Assembly: GCA_016648135.1 (NCBI GenBank) | Contig: JADDOH010007982.1 | Coordinates: 62,001-126,000 of the forward strand | Origin: Agrypnia vestita | Lineage: Eukaryota; Arthropoda; Insecta; Trichoptera; Phryganeidae | Direction of reading: 5' to 3' | DNA length: 64,000 nt | Shown: positions 20,745 to 32,494 of the stretch, piece after piece | Numbering within the stretch: position 1 is the stretch's first letter | Layout: each line of letters starts with the position of its first letter | Notes under the pieces: model-generated | Told to the model about the DNA's origin: nothing | What the model saw: the letters and a program-made list of their open reading frames with translations, nothing else | Databases searched by the model: none | Made by a program: the position numbers and the translations under genes

Positions 20745-21646
20745 ACTAGCTGTAATCCATCCTAAATGAAGGTATTTTTACATGTCGGTTCCTAAGGAAT
20801 AAGTATACAGATATTTTATTTAAAAAAAAAAAATTTCGGAAAAAAATTTTAGGGAAAAAATTTTACTATAAAAAAGTAACGGATATTACATGAAGTTACG
20901 AAGACAGACAGACAGACAAACGGACTGACAGACAGATGGAAAACAAAATTATTGTAATCGGGATGTCCAAAAAAATAATGGAATTAGAAAAAAGAATTTT
21001 TCAATAATACAACTTTATTCATTTTCCATGACATATCCCACAGTTCCGTAGTCCTACGTATTCTACTTTATAAAATTACCTTTAATATGCCCTTATCAGT
21101 TCGTCAAAAGTTAATCGGTTCGTGGTTTCATTGTTGTTTGAAAAATCCGGATCGAAACTTCAAAAATCACCATTAGTTTAATCGGACTTTAATTGCTACA
21201 CTACCAAATATATCACAAACATTTTGGTTGCTACAGTTCCGTCACTGACTAAGAAATTCATAACGTAAGCAGTGACGTCAATGTTCTTTACTTAATGTCA
21301 TTAAAAAGTTCAATTTAAAGGTAGAAAGAAATGTCGTTGATTAGTTGAAAGAAAATATTTAGGTAGGAAAAATACCATGACAGTATTTGACATAATGTAT
21401 GATTGATTTTTTTGTACATTGTTTTTCTAAAAAAATATAGTGGTCATCCCAATAATAATAACTCATTGTCTATCTGTCTGTCCGTAACATTTTAAATATT
21501 TTTTTCTTTATTTTTCTCCTTTAATTTTTTTTCCTTCCGCTCTTTTATATTTTTCCTTCTGTACATTTTTTAATAACTAAATAAATTCTTATTATTTAGG
21601 AACCGACATGTAAAAGTACCGTCATTTTTGAAGGATTACAGCTAGT
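20745..21646. mobile_element. 902-bp element with long inverted ends (family B)
   Basis: The left end reads ACTAGCTGTAATCC and the right end GGATTACAGCTAGT. The arms remain complementary for about 200 bp, through the CCGACATGTAAAAGTACC block and the GACAGACAGACAGAC / GTCTGTCTGTCC tract. The roughly 450-bp centre has no coding capacity, so it is a non-autonomous foldback or MITE-like element. The solo arm at 12930-13095 is the same family; 46409-46475 has a similar CTGT-rich and GTAACTTCATGTAACG block. Confidence 0.85.
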
Positions 21647-22382
21647 ACTCGCAGTATCGTAATATTTTCAGTGAATTCTCACATGAATATTTTTATTTTA
21701 CGTAAACCGTAGTGAGTTTATAAATACTTTAACCAACACATTTACACCTATTCGTATTTTGAAATAAAATATACGAAACTGTCGGATTGAAAATCACAGA
21801 TGAAAAAAAGACGTTTCCCAGGAATCTTGTTATACACTACCAACTTAACAATGATAAATCTAATTCAATTTTATTTGACAGTTCAAATCGTTTGGAAAAA
21901 CGTTGGAGATTAATGGTTATATATTCTGCAGGAACGAATGAAGTTTTCGCTCGCTAGACCAAAAAAAATATTCAACGTGTATCCAATGTGATTTTTATTC
22001 AAGAACGCTATAGGGGTGAAAATTGATTTTAAGTTGAATTGTATTTATGCGATTTTGATAGAAAACATCGAAAACAAAGAGGAAGATCGTCAGAGGAAAT
22101 TCACACCTATCCGTTTTAAATTATAATTTGTAATGTTGCGGGCGGTGGATTCATCGCGTTACCATTATGAGTGGTTTTTGATTAATTACGGAGTAGGAAG
22201 AAACGGTGTGTTTGATATTAATATTAACTAGGTAGAGCTTCCGCAAGCGGAAGTTCTGGGATGATGTGTATTAATTGCAGCGAACTTAAGACAATAAAGC
22301 GATTGTGTAATTTTGCAGGACGAGTGCGGTGTCTTTGAACAAACGGCGAAATTTGCTGTCAATTGATTATTTTATTAAAAAA
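21647..22382. other. AT-rich DNA, nothing recognised
   Basis: No gene recognised. A short perfect hairpin CTTCCGC/GCGGAAG occurs at 22238-22253. Confidence 0.35.
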
Positions 22383-22919
22383 AGTAACCCATAAAAAACA
22401 AGTTTTTATTATACTCTCTTTCTTTTTAAAATATTACAACAATTAAAGGCGAATTAAAGCATATAACATAACACTTAACTTACAGTAATTTAATATATTT
22501 CTAAAATGTCAGATGTTTTGAGCTTTGATAAGACACTTCATGATTTGAAGATTGAATTCTAAAAACATTTGTCAATCAATTTAGATTTTCGACATTCGTA
22601 GTGAAGTACATATTATGCATACCGACGGAGTAATTCAAATTTAGAAAATATTCCGTGACGTTATCGGGCCGCCGTAATCAAACTTTTCTAATGATTCCAA
22701 TTTGAAAAAACCAATAAAATTCTAAAAATCCGAAATTATACTATAATTATTAAATTCTTTTAACAAAAAATTGATAGATCGTCGCCACGAGTCTACTTGC
22801 CAAGTTTCAGCTCGATTGGATCACGGGAAAAGGGTTTAAAATCGATCCAAAGTTTTTTCACCCGGCAAGCCGGCAAGCAAGCAAGCAGACGCCACGACTT
22901 AATACAAAGGGAGTAAAAA
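22383..22919 (+). repeat. repeat family A, copy 3
   Basis: A full-length single copy from AGTAACCCATAAAAAACAAG to CAAAGGGAGTAAAAA, with the same internal order of blocks as copy 2 and small deletions. Its end carries the GGCAAGCCGGCAAGC tract typical of copies 3 to 6. Confidence 0.88.
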
Positions 22920-23234
22920 CACCTGTTTTAAAACTATCAGTATGTTTTACATACACAATTAATTTATACTGAAAAAAATACAACATAATGCGATATGGTT
23001 ATGATTTTTATCTTCTCTAGGATATTTTTGTTGGGCGATTAATATTTTACGAATATAATAGGTATACTATAATAATGAATATTTAATTAATATAAGAATA
23101 AATTATTTAAAGCAGGCAATTGAAACATTGTGGTTGGGAACAACTCTGCTGTAAGTAAGAACGAGTCTGCCGCATGTCGTACCTACGAACATGCCGTCGG
23201 CGACCGTTGTATAATAGTACGAAAGCAACCTTCC

Positions 23235-23416
23235 TGTAAGCTTATTGGTATAGTGGTCATGACACTCGCCTTGTGATCAGATGGTCGGTGGTTCGAGCCC
23301 CATTCCGGGACATCAGGAAATTAATTCTAATATCATAGCGCAAGTGATTACCTGAATTTGAAAATGTAAAAATATTGATGCGACACGTATTCCGTGTTCG
23401 CATCTTTATTAAAAAA
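23235..23416 (+). mobile_element. tRNA-derived SINE (family S1)
   Basis: Box A-like TTGGTATAGTGG (23244-23255) and box B GGTTCGAGCCC (23290-23300) are spaced as in a tRNA. The 3' body (AAAATATTGATGCGACACG, TTCCGTGTTCGCATC, then an A run) is shared with 1131-1222 and 40200-40350. The unrelated body excludes a functional tRNA gene. The reverse-strand 61-codon frame here is a shadow. Confidence 0.85.
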
Positions 23417-23627
23417 AACACCCAATATTCAATAAAACACATAATGCAAACAATGAGTTAACGACTTACACTCCCACCACCAATGCACACACAGAATAAC
23501 GGAAGATTCTCCTGGTCGGGAGTGAATCTTTCCTCACACACATCAACCAGCCTGCCAAAGGGATATTAAAATATAAGGAAATTATAAAGTCATTAATTTT
23601 TTCGCTATTTTATCTATCATAAGCAAA

Positions 23628-23855
23628 AATCTATACTTATATATAAAGAGGAAAATTTTGTAAGTTGCCGAAACTACTCGTCCGATTTCAAACATTCTTT
23701 CATCAATATTTAGAATGGACAGGTTTAGACGGAGGTTAGACATTGCTTTATTAAATCCCGTTAAGTAAAAGGGCTCTTCGCGGTGTTCCATTTTACAACT
23801 AAAATCGACGAAAAATGCGTTTTTTACAAACGCTGCCTTAACGGTAAAAAAAATT
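23628..23855 (-). mobile_element. repeat family J, LINE/SINE 3'-end-like, copy 1
   Basis: Read on the minus strand it matches 44450-44695 (shared: TTAAGGCAGCGTTT, GTTGTAAAAT, CCCTTTTA and an end with TTATATATAAGTATAGA-like sequence). Ends of this kind are common for RTE-type LINEs and their SINEs in insects. The 69-codon minus-strand frame (23582-23791) lies inside the repeat and has no known domain. Confidence 0.6.
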
Positions 23856-24588
23856 TAATCACTTTCCATAGAGCAGTTGTAGAATTCAAAAAATTCTATA
23901 AAAAAGATCTGTAGAACATATTAATTGTATTAGTAACTACTTCAAAAAATATTTTATTTTCATAATACTTGTATTTTTTAATTATCGAATTCATGCTTCA
24001 AGAAGTTGTGTAATAAATGCAGATGACGTAAACTTTAAAGTACATTTCCAATACAAAGAGTTCCTGGTACTTATTATATTTTTTACAGGACTTTCAAAGT
24101 ATCATAGTAAACATGCACAAATTAACAAAAGTTATTACGTAAAACAAAAACACTTAAAGTAATATATTCAACTAAACTATGTTTTGCTTTTGCAAATTGT
24201 GACAAGTAACCTTACAATGTGTGTTATTTCTCCATTCTTGTTGCTTTTTTAAACAATATTTTAACCACTAGTTTCCTCCCTAATAATAATCAAATCATTT
24301 AATATTCATTAAAATATGTCAGAGTTATTTTAAAGCTAGTTCAATATTTTGTAACACAAAACAAAACGGCCAATAATATATCAGATAAATAAGTAGTCAA
24401 CATTCGAGAAAGAAGTCATGTGATTTATCCCTGCTAGTGTCTAGTACTGATCAATAAAACTGCCATTCTGGAACCAGTACAAATCTTAAAATAAATGATG
24501 TACATTTTTTTGAAAATCATTAATGAAATGCCAGAAGAAATTACAATGAAAAACAAATATCGTCATTTGAAATAAATTTTTTTAAAAA
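23856..24588. other. AT-rich DNA, nothing recognised
   Basis: No frames, tRNA-like boxes or shared repeats were seen. Confidence 0.35.
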
Positions 24589-24886
24589 AGTAACCCATGA
24601 GAACCAAGTTTTTCCCTTTCTCATTTTCGGGTTTCGCGTCTACCATATGCGTTGAAATATCCATACAACTTGTATGAAAAAAAATTTGAAAAATACAAAA
24701 TTATACTATAATTATTTTTTTTTTTAACGAAAATTTGATAGATCTTCTCGATCGTCGCCATGCTTGCAATGTTTCAGCTCGATTGGATCACGGGAAAAGG
24801 GTTAAAAATTGATCCAAAGTTTTTTCACCCGGCAAGCCGGCAATCAAGCAAGCAGACGCCACGAGTTAATATAAAGGGAGTAAAAA
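24589..24886 (+). repeat. repeat family A, copy 4 (short subtype)
   Basis: The ends and the last 170 bp match family A, but the first half is replaced by TCGGGTTTCGCGTC ... CATACAACTTGTATGAAAAA. Related sequence is found in copy 7 (50389-50757), which defines a second subtype. Its final GGGAGTAAAAA runs straight into copy 5. Confidence 0.85.
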
Positions 24887-25444
24887 AGTAACCCATAAAA
24901 ACCAAGTTTTTATTATACTCCCTTTCTTTGTAAAATATAACATCAATTAAAGACTAATTAAAACAGATAACATAACACTAAACTTACAGTACTTTAATAT
25001 ATTTCTAAAATGTCAGACGTTTTGAGCTTTGATAAGATACTTCATGTTTTGAAGATTGAATTCTAAAGACATTTGTCAGTCAATTTAGATTTTCGACATT
25101 CATAGTGAAGTACCTATTATGTATACCGATGGAGTAATTCAAATTTAGAAAATATTCCTAGTTGCTAGTAAATTGCTAGTAATTGTTGCTAGTAAGCAAA
25201 CTTTTCTAATGATTCCAATGTGAAAAAACCAATAAAATTTATAAAAATCCGAAATTGTACTATAATAACTAATTTTTTTAACGAAAATTTGAAAGATCTT
25301 CTTGATCCTCGCCACTTGTCTACTTGCCAAGTTTCAGCTCGATTGGATCACGGGAAAAGGGTTAAAAATCTATCCAAAGTTTTTTCACCCGGCAAGCTGG
25401 CAGGCAAGCAGACGCCACGAGTTAATATAAAGGGAGTTAAAAGG
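24887..25444 (+). repeat. repeat family A, copy 5 (second half of dimer)
   Basis: A full-length copy starting AGTAACCCATAAAAACCAAG at the last bases of copy 4 and ending AAAGGGAGTTAAAA. This is the second head-to-tail dimer in the window, here joining two different subtypes. Short frames inside it on both strands are not genes. Confidence 0.88.
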
Positions 25445-25564
25445 GAAAACATTGTTTATACTAGTAATATTATGATATTCTTATGAGGCTATAGGAAGCA
25501 AACGAGAATACTGGATATTAATTATCGATTTATTAATTAATTTTATAAATTCACAAAGTCACTA

Positions 25565-25812
25565 GACACGAATTAAATTTAAGTACTCTCCTTCATTTCA
25601 CACAATTTCGTAATTAATCACTCGTCTGTGAAACACTTTATTATTGCTTGCTAGAATATTCCGTTTAATTTTCCACGTAAATAATTTGCCTGATACCTGT
25701 CGTTTCGATTAATCTGTTGTTTCTAATATCACACACGCGTAAGTAACACTGCTTTCGCTAACAGTTTTATCGCTGGTTAATGTCACGCTGGTAAATATCA
25801 AAATAAACATGA
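25565..25812 (+). repeat. repeat family G, copy 1
   Basis: Shares CGAATTAAAT, GTCTGTGAAA, GCTTGCTAGAATATTCCGTT and CAAAATAAACATGATC with 27408-27655; a weaker relative may be 43740-44050. There is no coding capacity. A long terminal repeat or a MITE is possible, and the ends could not be fixed. Confidence 0.65.
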
Positions 25813-26454
25813 TCTGCTACGCTACTAGCTCGGTTTTATTTGTTTCACTTAAAAATATTTTAAAAAACATAAGTTAATTCTATACATTTATAGTATTTGC
25901 GAGAGTATTTCCTCGCTTCCAGACTGTTCCAGACGTCCCCTGAACGTTATAGATAGTTCAAGAGTATTTCAGACCGTTCTATAGTTTTGTTGTCTTCGAC
26001 ATATTACGAAGGATTCTGATCGTGCGTAATTTATCCGAATTTTATCATCATTTTACAATATTATCAGAGGATTATGAATAAAGTTTTAATTTGATCACAA
26101 ACGTCACTGGACATACATTTAGCACTATTTTGTAATATACATCAAATCTCGCACTAGTCACATGAGAATCTTCCACTAGTCTCTGTAAAATCTGATTCAC
26201 GTCATATTAATCGCTCTTATCACTAGTGAACACTTCTCACACATCGGTAGGTACTGTATCGTTAATCATATATAATGCATACTCAATCTCTGCCCCCTGC
26301 TTCACTTGTCGCATTTAACCCTGGTTTTCATTAAAAACGCTCGAGCTATTCTATATCCACCCGTGCAATTAATTACTCGATAATTTTAGGTTTTTAAAAT
26401 ACAACGTTATTTTATTTCACGGAAACCAAGTTAACTACGACTTATTTCAAAATA
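25813..26454. other. AT-rich DNA, nothing recognised
   Basis: This may continue the family G element (GACTGTTCCAGACGTCCCC near 25920), but no match was found to delimit it. Confidence 0.3.
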
Positions 26455-26720
26455 TTAACTGCACGCCATTGCTACTATACAGTTTTTAAAGACTGGCTTT
26501 TGTTGATCCTTTTCTGTTTTCAAAAATGTTGGTTTTGGTACTGCTGGGCCCCGCGGGCAAGTGAAGCCTCCACGTCCAGTAGAGGATTTAACGCCCTTAC
26601 GAGTCGGCACTAATTTGCCGACCGACCCGAATGCGGGCCTCCCACCCCACCCAAAGCCCTCTCTTCTTCTACGTATTGTGATGAAATTTTCTTTTTCTTT
26701 CACTGGGTACACGAATGAGC
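26455..26720 (-). other. GC-rich segment with unrecognised frames
   Basis: A GC-rich island with an 85-codon minus-strand frame (26455-26712; GWGGRPAFGSVGKLVPTRKG, then TGRGGFTCPRGPAVPKP) and an 86-codon plus-strand frame through the same bases. Composition favours open frames on both strands, so neither is strongly supported. No family is recognised. Confidence 0.25.
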
Positions 26721-27009
26721 TCTACCCTTTCCCAACCAGCAATGCAACGTCTATAGTCGGTAAAATCTGTAATATAAAATCCATAAATATTCGCAGAAAA
26801 AAAAATCATATTCAATCTTAAATAATCTTTGCACTTAGAAAATATTATTTATACATGATATGTTCTTATAATATCATCATTTAATTTTTCTTCCCAAAAA
26901 CATAAAACATGGGAAGAATCCCGTAGTGAAGATGTTTAAAAAATAATAATTCGCATGTATGAATTTTTTCTCACCCCTAAAAAGCGTTCATTACTGTCAT
27001 TCAGTCTCT

Positions 27010-27160
27010 GAGTGAAGAAGTGTAATTTGTGCTACGTCGGATTGTCAATTGTTTTGAAATGACGGAACAACTTGAGCAGCGATATTGAATTAAATTTTGC
27101 CGAAATTTGGCTACCCCCAAGTAAAAAATATTTGCGAAATCTAACAGGCTTTTAGAGACA
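27010..27160. repeat. repeat family H, copy 2
   Basis: Aligns with 7480-7625 (GGATTGTCAATT, TTTTGAAATGACGGAACAA, GAGCAGCGATATTG). It runs directly into a direct repeat shared with 27657-27845. Confidence 0.6.
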
Positions 27161-27345
27161 ATATTATGAGAATTCCATGGATACATGAGTGGTTCAACAG
27201 CTTAAAAGATGGAAGCAAATTTTTGAAACCAAATTTATTAATCAATTAAAAAAGACATACAGAAAAATCAAATCAAAAATATTTGGCTGCTACCGGGATT
27301 CGAACCACGGATCTCCTTCTATCTAGGATGAACCTTATATGTAAG
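27161..27345 (-). mobile_element. SINE-containing direct repeat, copy 1
   Basis: About 185 bp (CTTTTAGAGACAATATTATG ... ATGGATACATGAGT ... GATTCGAACCACGGATCTC) repeated in the same orientation at 27657-27845. On the minus strand it carries box B GGTTCGAATCCCGG, and the adjoining sequence matches the SINE at 62690-62800. Head-less fragment; the box A part is not in the expected position. Confidence 0.65.
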
Positions 27346-27369
27346 GTCGATATATTGACGGAAACGTAC

Positions 27370-27407
27370 GAAGCTGCTACAGAGTAATTGGTCAACACAC
27401 CTGCCCC
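27370..27407 (+). mobile_element. SINE head fragment in the opposite orientation
   Basis: GCTACAGAGTAATTGGTCAA ... CCTGCCCCGGA resembles the box A half of the SINE at 62690-62800 (reverse complement TAGCATAATTGGATAACG ... CCTGCCCCGGA), but lies on the plus strand here, so the copy has been inverted or two copies collided. Confidence 0.5.
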
Positions 27408-27655
27408 GGACGAATTAAATTGAAGCACTATTTTTAATCCACACCATTTCGAAATTCATCACTGGTCTGTGAAATACTTTACTATCGCTTGCTAGAATAT
27501 TCCGTTTAATTCTCCACGTAAATATTATGCCTAATATTATATCTGTCGCTTTGATTGATATATTGTCGCTGGTCACTGTTTTTGCTTAGTAACGGTTGGT
27601 AACGGTTTTATCGCTGTATTGTCGCCGGTAATCGTCAAAATAAACATGATCCACT
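27408..27655 (+). repeat. repeat family G, copy 2
   Basis: Aligns with 25565-25812 over its length with small indels. It sits between the two SINE-containing direct repeats, so the whole 27161-27845 block could be family G inserted into, or flanked by, duplicated sequence. Confidence 0.65.
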
Positions 27656-27656
27656 A

Positions 27657-27845
27657 AACAAAATCAAATAGACTTTTAGAGACAATATTATAAGAATCTC
27701 ATGGATACATGAGTCGTTCAGTAGCTCTAAAGATGTAAGGAAATTTTTAAAAGCAAATTTATTAAATAATTAGAAATACAGAAAAATCAAATCAACAAAA
27801 AATATTCGGATGTTACTGGGATTCGAACCACGGATCTCTCGTACG
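27657..27845 (-). mobile_element. SINE-containing direct repeat, copy 2
   Basis: Matches 27161-27345 (ACTTTTAGAGACAATATTAT, CATGGATACATGAGTCGTTC, GGGATTCGAACCACGGATCT). The minus-strand box B GGTTCGAATCCC is intact. A plus-strand 65-codon frame (27810-28007) starts inside it and is not supported. Confidence 0.65.
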
Positions 27846-27870
27846 GTTGTAAGCAGATCTTTTATCCTTG

Positions 27871-28549
27871 TTATATTAAATTATATGAATTTTTTTCCAG
27901 CAATTATTCTTAAATTGCATAAGGTGAAATTTTTGTTTTTTGATGAATCCACTAGTATAAACCATTTTGTTGTGATAATTATATTTTTAAAATATTTATT
28001 GCGATAAATGATTAGTTACGAGTATTTCTTTTAAATTTTTGAATTAATCTTGCTTTTAACCATTCATAAAAACCAATCGGTCCACAAAATATAATTTCCT
28101 TCATTGCGTATTAAAAAAAATCCAAATCCTAAAAATAATATGTTTAACAAAATAAAATAAAGAGAAATGCTACTACCTACTTACCAGATTGATAACAATA
28201 CAATGAAAAATATGGGAAAATAATATTGTTTTGAAACTCTATGGTACGGAAATTTCACTAGAAATCAACACTTAACTAAAAACATTGAAACTGGGTAATA
28301 GTAATGTATTGTATATTAGTTTAAAATTACAAATTACATATCTTTATCAATATTATAAAAACAGTACAACGATTCAAGACGCTTTCAGCAAAACAAAAAT
28401 AATTTAACTTATTTTTTTCTCCTTTTTCATATCACACAAGCTTTTTGTTTTAAAAATGTTCTATTTTTCAAACCTCAAACAATCTAAAAACCTTAAAGAA
28501 GGTACCTATCTACATTCCATTGCTTTCAAACTATCTGAGGTTTAAAAAA
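27871..28549. other. AT-rich DNA, nothing recognised
   Basis: No frame, tRNA-like box or family match. Confidence 0.35.
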
Positions 28550-29070
28550 AGTAACCCATAAAAACCAAGTTTTTATTATACTCCCTTTCTTTGTAAAATA
28601 TAACAACAAGTAAAGACGAATTAAAACATATAACATGACACTTAACTTACAGTAATTTAATATATTTCTAAAATGTCAGATTTTTTGAGCTTTGATAAGA
28701 TACTTCATGCTTTGAAGATTAAATTCCAAAAACATTTGTCAGTTAATTTAGATTTTCGACATTCGTAGTGAAGTACCTATTATGTATACCGACGGAGTAA
28801 TTCAAATTTAGAAAATATTCCGCAACGTTATCGGGCATCCGTTGCTAATTAAACTTTTCTAATGATTTCAATTTGAAAAAACCAATAAAATTTCTAAAAA
28901 TCCGAAATTATACTATAATTTTTTTTTTTTGATCGTCGCCACGAGTCTACTTGCCAAGTTTCAGCTCAATTGGATGATGGAAAAAGGGTCAAAAATTGAT
29001 CCAAAGTTTTTGTTGACGGCAAGCCGGGAAGCAAGCAGACGCCACGAGTTAAAAGAAAGGAAGTAAAAAA
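28550..29070 (+). repeat. repeat family A, copy 6
   Basis: Full-length copy from AGTAACCCATAAAAACCAAG to AAAGGAAGTAAAAAA, lacking the ACGAAAATTTGATAGATCTT block through a small internal deletion. Confidence 0.88.
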
Positions 29071-30479
29071 GGAACATTTTCAATGTGATGATTTTCCTTA
29101 TTTTATTATATTATACATTATTTTATGTCTATAAATAAGGTACGGAATTATATTACAGCTGCTAGGCATATTTATAAATATGATTTTGGCTCTAACAAAT
29201 ATCACATATCAGAAATTATTGTCAATATATTAAGAATAATACATGTGACTAAATTTATGGGTTATTTATGATATTTTTGCAATTTTTCTGAAATTTATTT
29301 TCTTAAGAATTCAATTCTGTGAAGAACATATATTTTGTTTGAATGTGGAATCATTAATTATAAATATTGGTGGCAATAGTGCACGCCATTTTATTTTAAA
29401 ATTTTGAGGCATGATTTTTAAAAATTACAAACCACCAATGTTTCAACCAAAGATACTCAAACCATAAATGAAAACGGTTTAAAGTCAAGCATTTGATCGA
29501 AAAATTCCATAAATCGGTGATTTTTCGCGCTTTTGATGCAACGGTAATGATGAATTTGCGTTTGAAAAACGAAATCTCAATTTTTATTTCATGCGCTCAA
29601 CCATTTTGAAAGCAGTATATATAATAAAAACAGCTATTTATGTTTACAAATCATACGTATTTATGTTTTTGATCATTAGACATACATAAAACATTTCTCT
29701 CAATTTAAATGAATTTATCAAATGAATTAACAAGCCAGCACCTCGTTCCCACTATCGTATGTATGGGTAACTAACAGAAAATATAAAAGTTAACAATGAA
29801 AAATAATAATAATTTATTTAAAAGTTGCTTCAAATGTTTGTATTTAGTAGATGTTTACTTATTTGAAACAGGCTAAAATTATTTTATCTTATTTTTTCTC
29901 AAAAAAACAATGTTGAACATTTTGTAAACGTAGAGTGAAAAAAAATAGAATATGATAATTTTAAATAGATAAACGCAATATTATAATTGTTGATGGATTT
30001 GACGTTTACGTTGTAGATATACCTGATTATATAATATAAAACATTTTACCTCTACGTGAGCTTAATAATATTTAATGTTTTTTCATTACTCAAGTTTCGG
30101 GAGAAACAATCTCTTATCGACAGTGAAGTTCCAAACTTAAATACTACAACAAATATATAGAGGTAACATGTTTTTTCTCTCTTTTAAGATTTTTCAGCAT
30201 AACTTGAACACGAAGGTAGACGCGCCAAGCGCTCTGATAATACCGGAAGAGTGACTTAGCCTATTATAATACTATATTACATAGACCTTCATTAAAATTT
30301 AACAGCATAAATTATAAGGTAATAAAGTTAAAGGATACTGCCTAACTATCATGATTTTGAAATATGTATTTAGAAATTTTTGCCAAATAACTAGAGAATT
30401 TTTTTCTCAAAACACGAGAGTTTTCACAAATTTTGGAAGATATATAGTTTCATAATTAACACCAAAAACACATAAAACC
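29071..30479. other. AT-rich DNA, nothing recognised
   Basis: About 1.4 kb of AT-rich sequence. No shared family, tRNA-like sequence or supported frame. Confidence 0.4.
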
Positions 30480-30640
30480 AGATTAGCGAGAGTCATAAAA
30501 TTAAAATATTTTCAAATAACGCTATGGTTTGAAAATAGGACTAACTAGATGGTTTCTTGGTTGAGGCATGAACTCCCGATACTAAACTAAATCATTAAGT
30601 CAATGACTTAACTTCTCGACCAACAAGCTACTTAAAATTA
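30480..30640 (-). mobile_element. diverged SINE (family S1-like)
   Basis: On the minus strand, TAGCTTGTTGGTCGAGAAGT, TATCGGGAGTTCATGCC and TTAGTCCTATTTTCAAA parallel the SINE at 40200-40350 (TAGCTTGTTGGTCTTCTGG ... GGGTTCGAACC ... TTAGTCCTATTTTCATAG). Box B is mutated, so the copy is old. Confidence 0.6.
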
Positions 30641-31244
30641 TTTCGTTACGAAATTTTCTTATTTGTTTATATTCTGTAGCAAGTATTCGTTGCGTGTACA
30701 TCACTGCATCACGTCGACCACTTGGAGAAACAATGAACCTAAATACGAAATAATATATGTTTGAGGATGTTGCCACAAGTGTCTGGTTACTCATCTCCCC
30801 GACTTCCTGAATTCGGTGCAACATTGTTTAGTTTTCTATTTAAGCTGGCACGAAATAAACCCAACGTACGACTTCTGAAAAGCATACGTAATATATATGA
30901 TTAACCACAGGCTGTACGTAACGAGTACTCGTAAAATATCTAATATGCAGTAAATGTACAGAATTTTTTAAAAATAAATTGCATTTCGAATCTGTACAAT
31001 TATATTTGAATCTATAAAATTATTCTAATAATTTTTTTTAGACATTGGAAAATAATTTTTCATCAGTTTATAGGAGTTTGATGAAGGTTGATGAAGCTTC
31101 TGCCATGTGATACATGGCTTTTTCAGCATTTTGTGAAATCTCGCGATGAATATAAATAAGCGTTGTGTAAGGATGGTAAGCAAGTAATTGAGATAAAAAT
31201 GTTTTTTTCACTGGGTTCATTGAAGCTAATGTATATGTTTCGAT
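30641..31244. other. AT-rich DNA, nothing recognised
   Basis: A 74-codon minus-strand frame (30600-30824) overlaps the SINE head and a modestly GC-richer patch; no domain was recognised. Confidence 0.3.
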
Positions 31245-31672
31245 TAAATGAAGATATTATATTGTTGATGCCTTACACAAATGAAGCTACTCATATTCGA
31301 AAGTAGGTATGGAAGTTTTTAAAGGATTATAGAGCTTACGACCTATCGTGTGGCTGGTTTTATTGATCACTTTACACAATGTGATGTTCACTGATTCCAC
31401 CCATGAAAGACCACCCCATCTTTCAATTTTTTAAAAGTTGTACGTTATATGTTTTCTATGTATGTAACAGTTTCACTTTGACTTATGCTAACGCAATTAT
31501 GGTTTAAATTTGCCATCCCTATGAATCAGTTTATACATATATAGATGAGATATCTACTTTTGACTGGAGTGTGAAGCAATATTTTTTTAACGTGTATATG
31601 ACATTCATCCGAATTATTAACATATTTAATAGAATACGCCTGAAAAAGATGTTAATTTTTAAGTCTTTTTAG
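31245..31672 (+). repeat. repeat family E, copy 2
   Basis: Shares GCTTACGACCTATCGTGTGG, TTTACACAATGTGATGTTCA, TTCCACCCATG and the closing GAATTATTAACA ... GAATACGCCTGAAAA with the other copies. The left boundary is uncertain because the GATGTCTCA start is degraded. Confidence 0.75.
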
Positions 31673-32494
31673 ACCAGTTTTTATATTCACAATATTTTTG
31701 TGTTACATATTTTTTTTTCGATTAAATGATAACCTAGGTACGCGCGCTGTGTTGGTACGGCGGTAGAGGCAAGAATGGTGAAATTTTGGATCGGCATGAA
31801 CTCCGAACCCGCTCTCGATCTTGTCGGGTCCTTTCATTATATGTCGGCGGAATGCATCACCATAAGATGTCGAGTTTCTTTGCTACAGCTTATTTGAAAA
31901 CTGTTGTGAAGATACAAAAATTATAATAAAATTTCTGCATTTGTAACTCTGTCCATCTAGCTTATTTTCAGTATTATTCTGTAGATGTACATCTCAAATG
32001 ATTCAAATCGCCTTATCACTTCACCGGTAAGCATTTATGACTCCATTACATAAAATAATATCATGATCTTGTAGCATCTGACCATTCCTATTTGTAATCT
32101 GAGATTGAAATCACGATTGCAGAACATCTTTTTCATGCGGATAAAGTTTGAACCAGTTGCTTGCTTCATGCGGCATTTGAGGATCCCATTTTTCATTTTC
32201 TGTTTGATCTTTTTATCCACCGATGGTCCTCAGACGTGGAACCAGAGTGATCCTACTAGCTAGGGCTACATCCGCTATCATTACCCATTATGGTCTATTA
32301 TCGGATTAAACTAATGAGCTTGGATACCATTAGATACATGGTGTATGCGACTAGTACCCGAATACGTTAATTTGTCACACCCGCCACTTGTGAGCCACCA
32401 CTAACATGTGAAATAGACGCTTACTCCGATAATGTAAGGCTCTAAATGCATTTTGGATCTAAATTTGGATTAAGATTTGGACTGTGTACAATTC
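31673..32494. other. mixed DNA, unclassified
   Basis: GC-richer patches at 31735-31880 and 32220-32400 look like old repeat or retroelement sequence (GGTCCTTTCATTATATG, CTAGTACCCGAATACG), but no protein motif or second copy was found. Confidence 0.3.

Noticed and set aside
23235..23416. Functional tRNA gene
   Set aside because: Boxes A and B are good, but no acceptor stem closes, and the tail is shared with other dispersed copies, so it is a SINE.
16100..29070. CRISPR-like array from the spaced family A copies
   Set aside because: Copies are hundreds of bases long, irregularly spaced and transposon-like; the window is eukaryotic.
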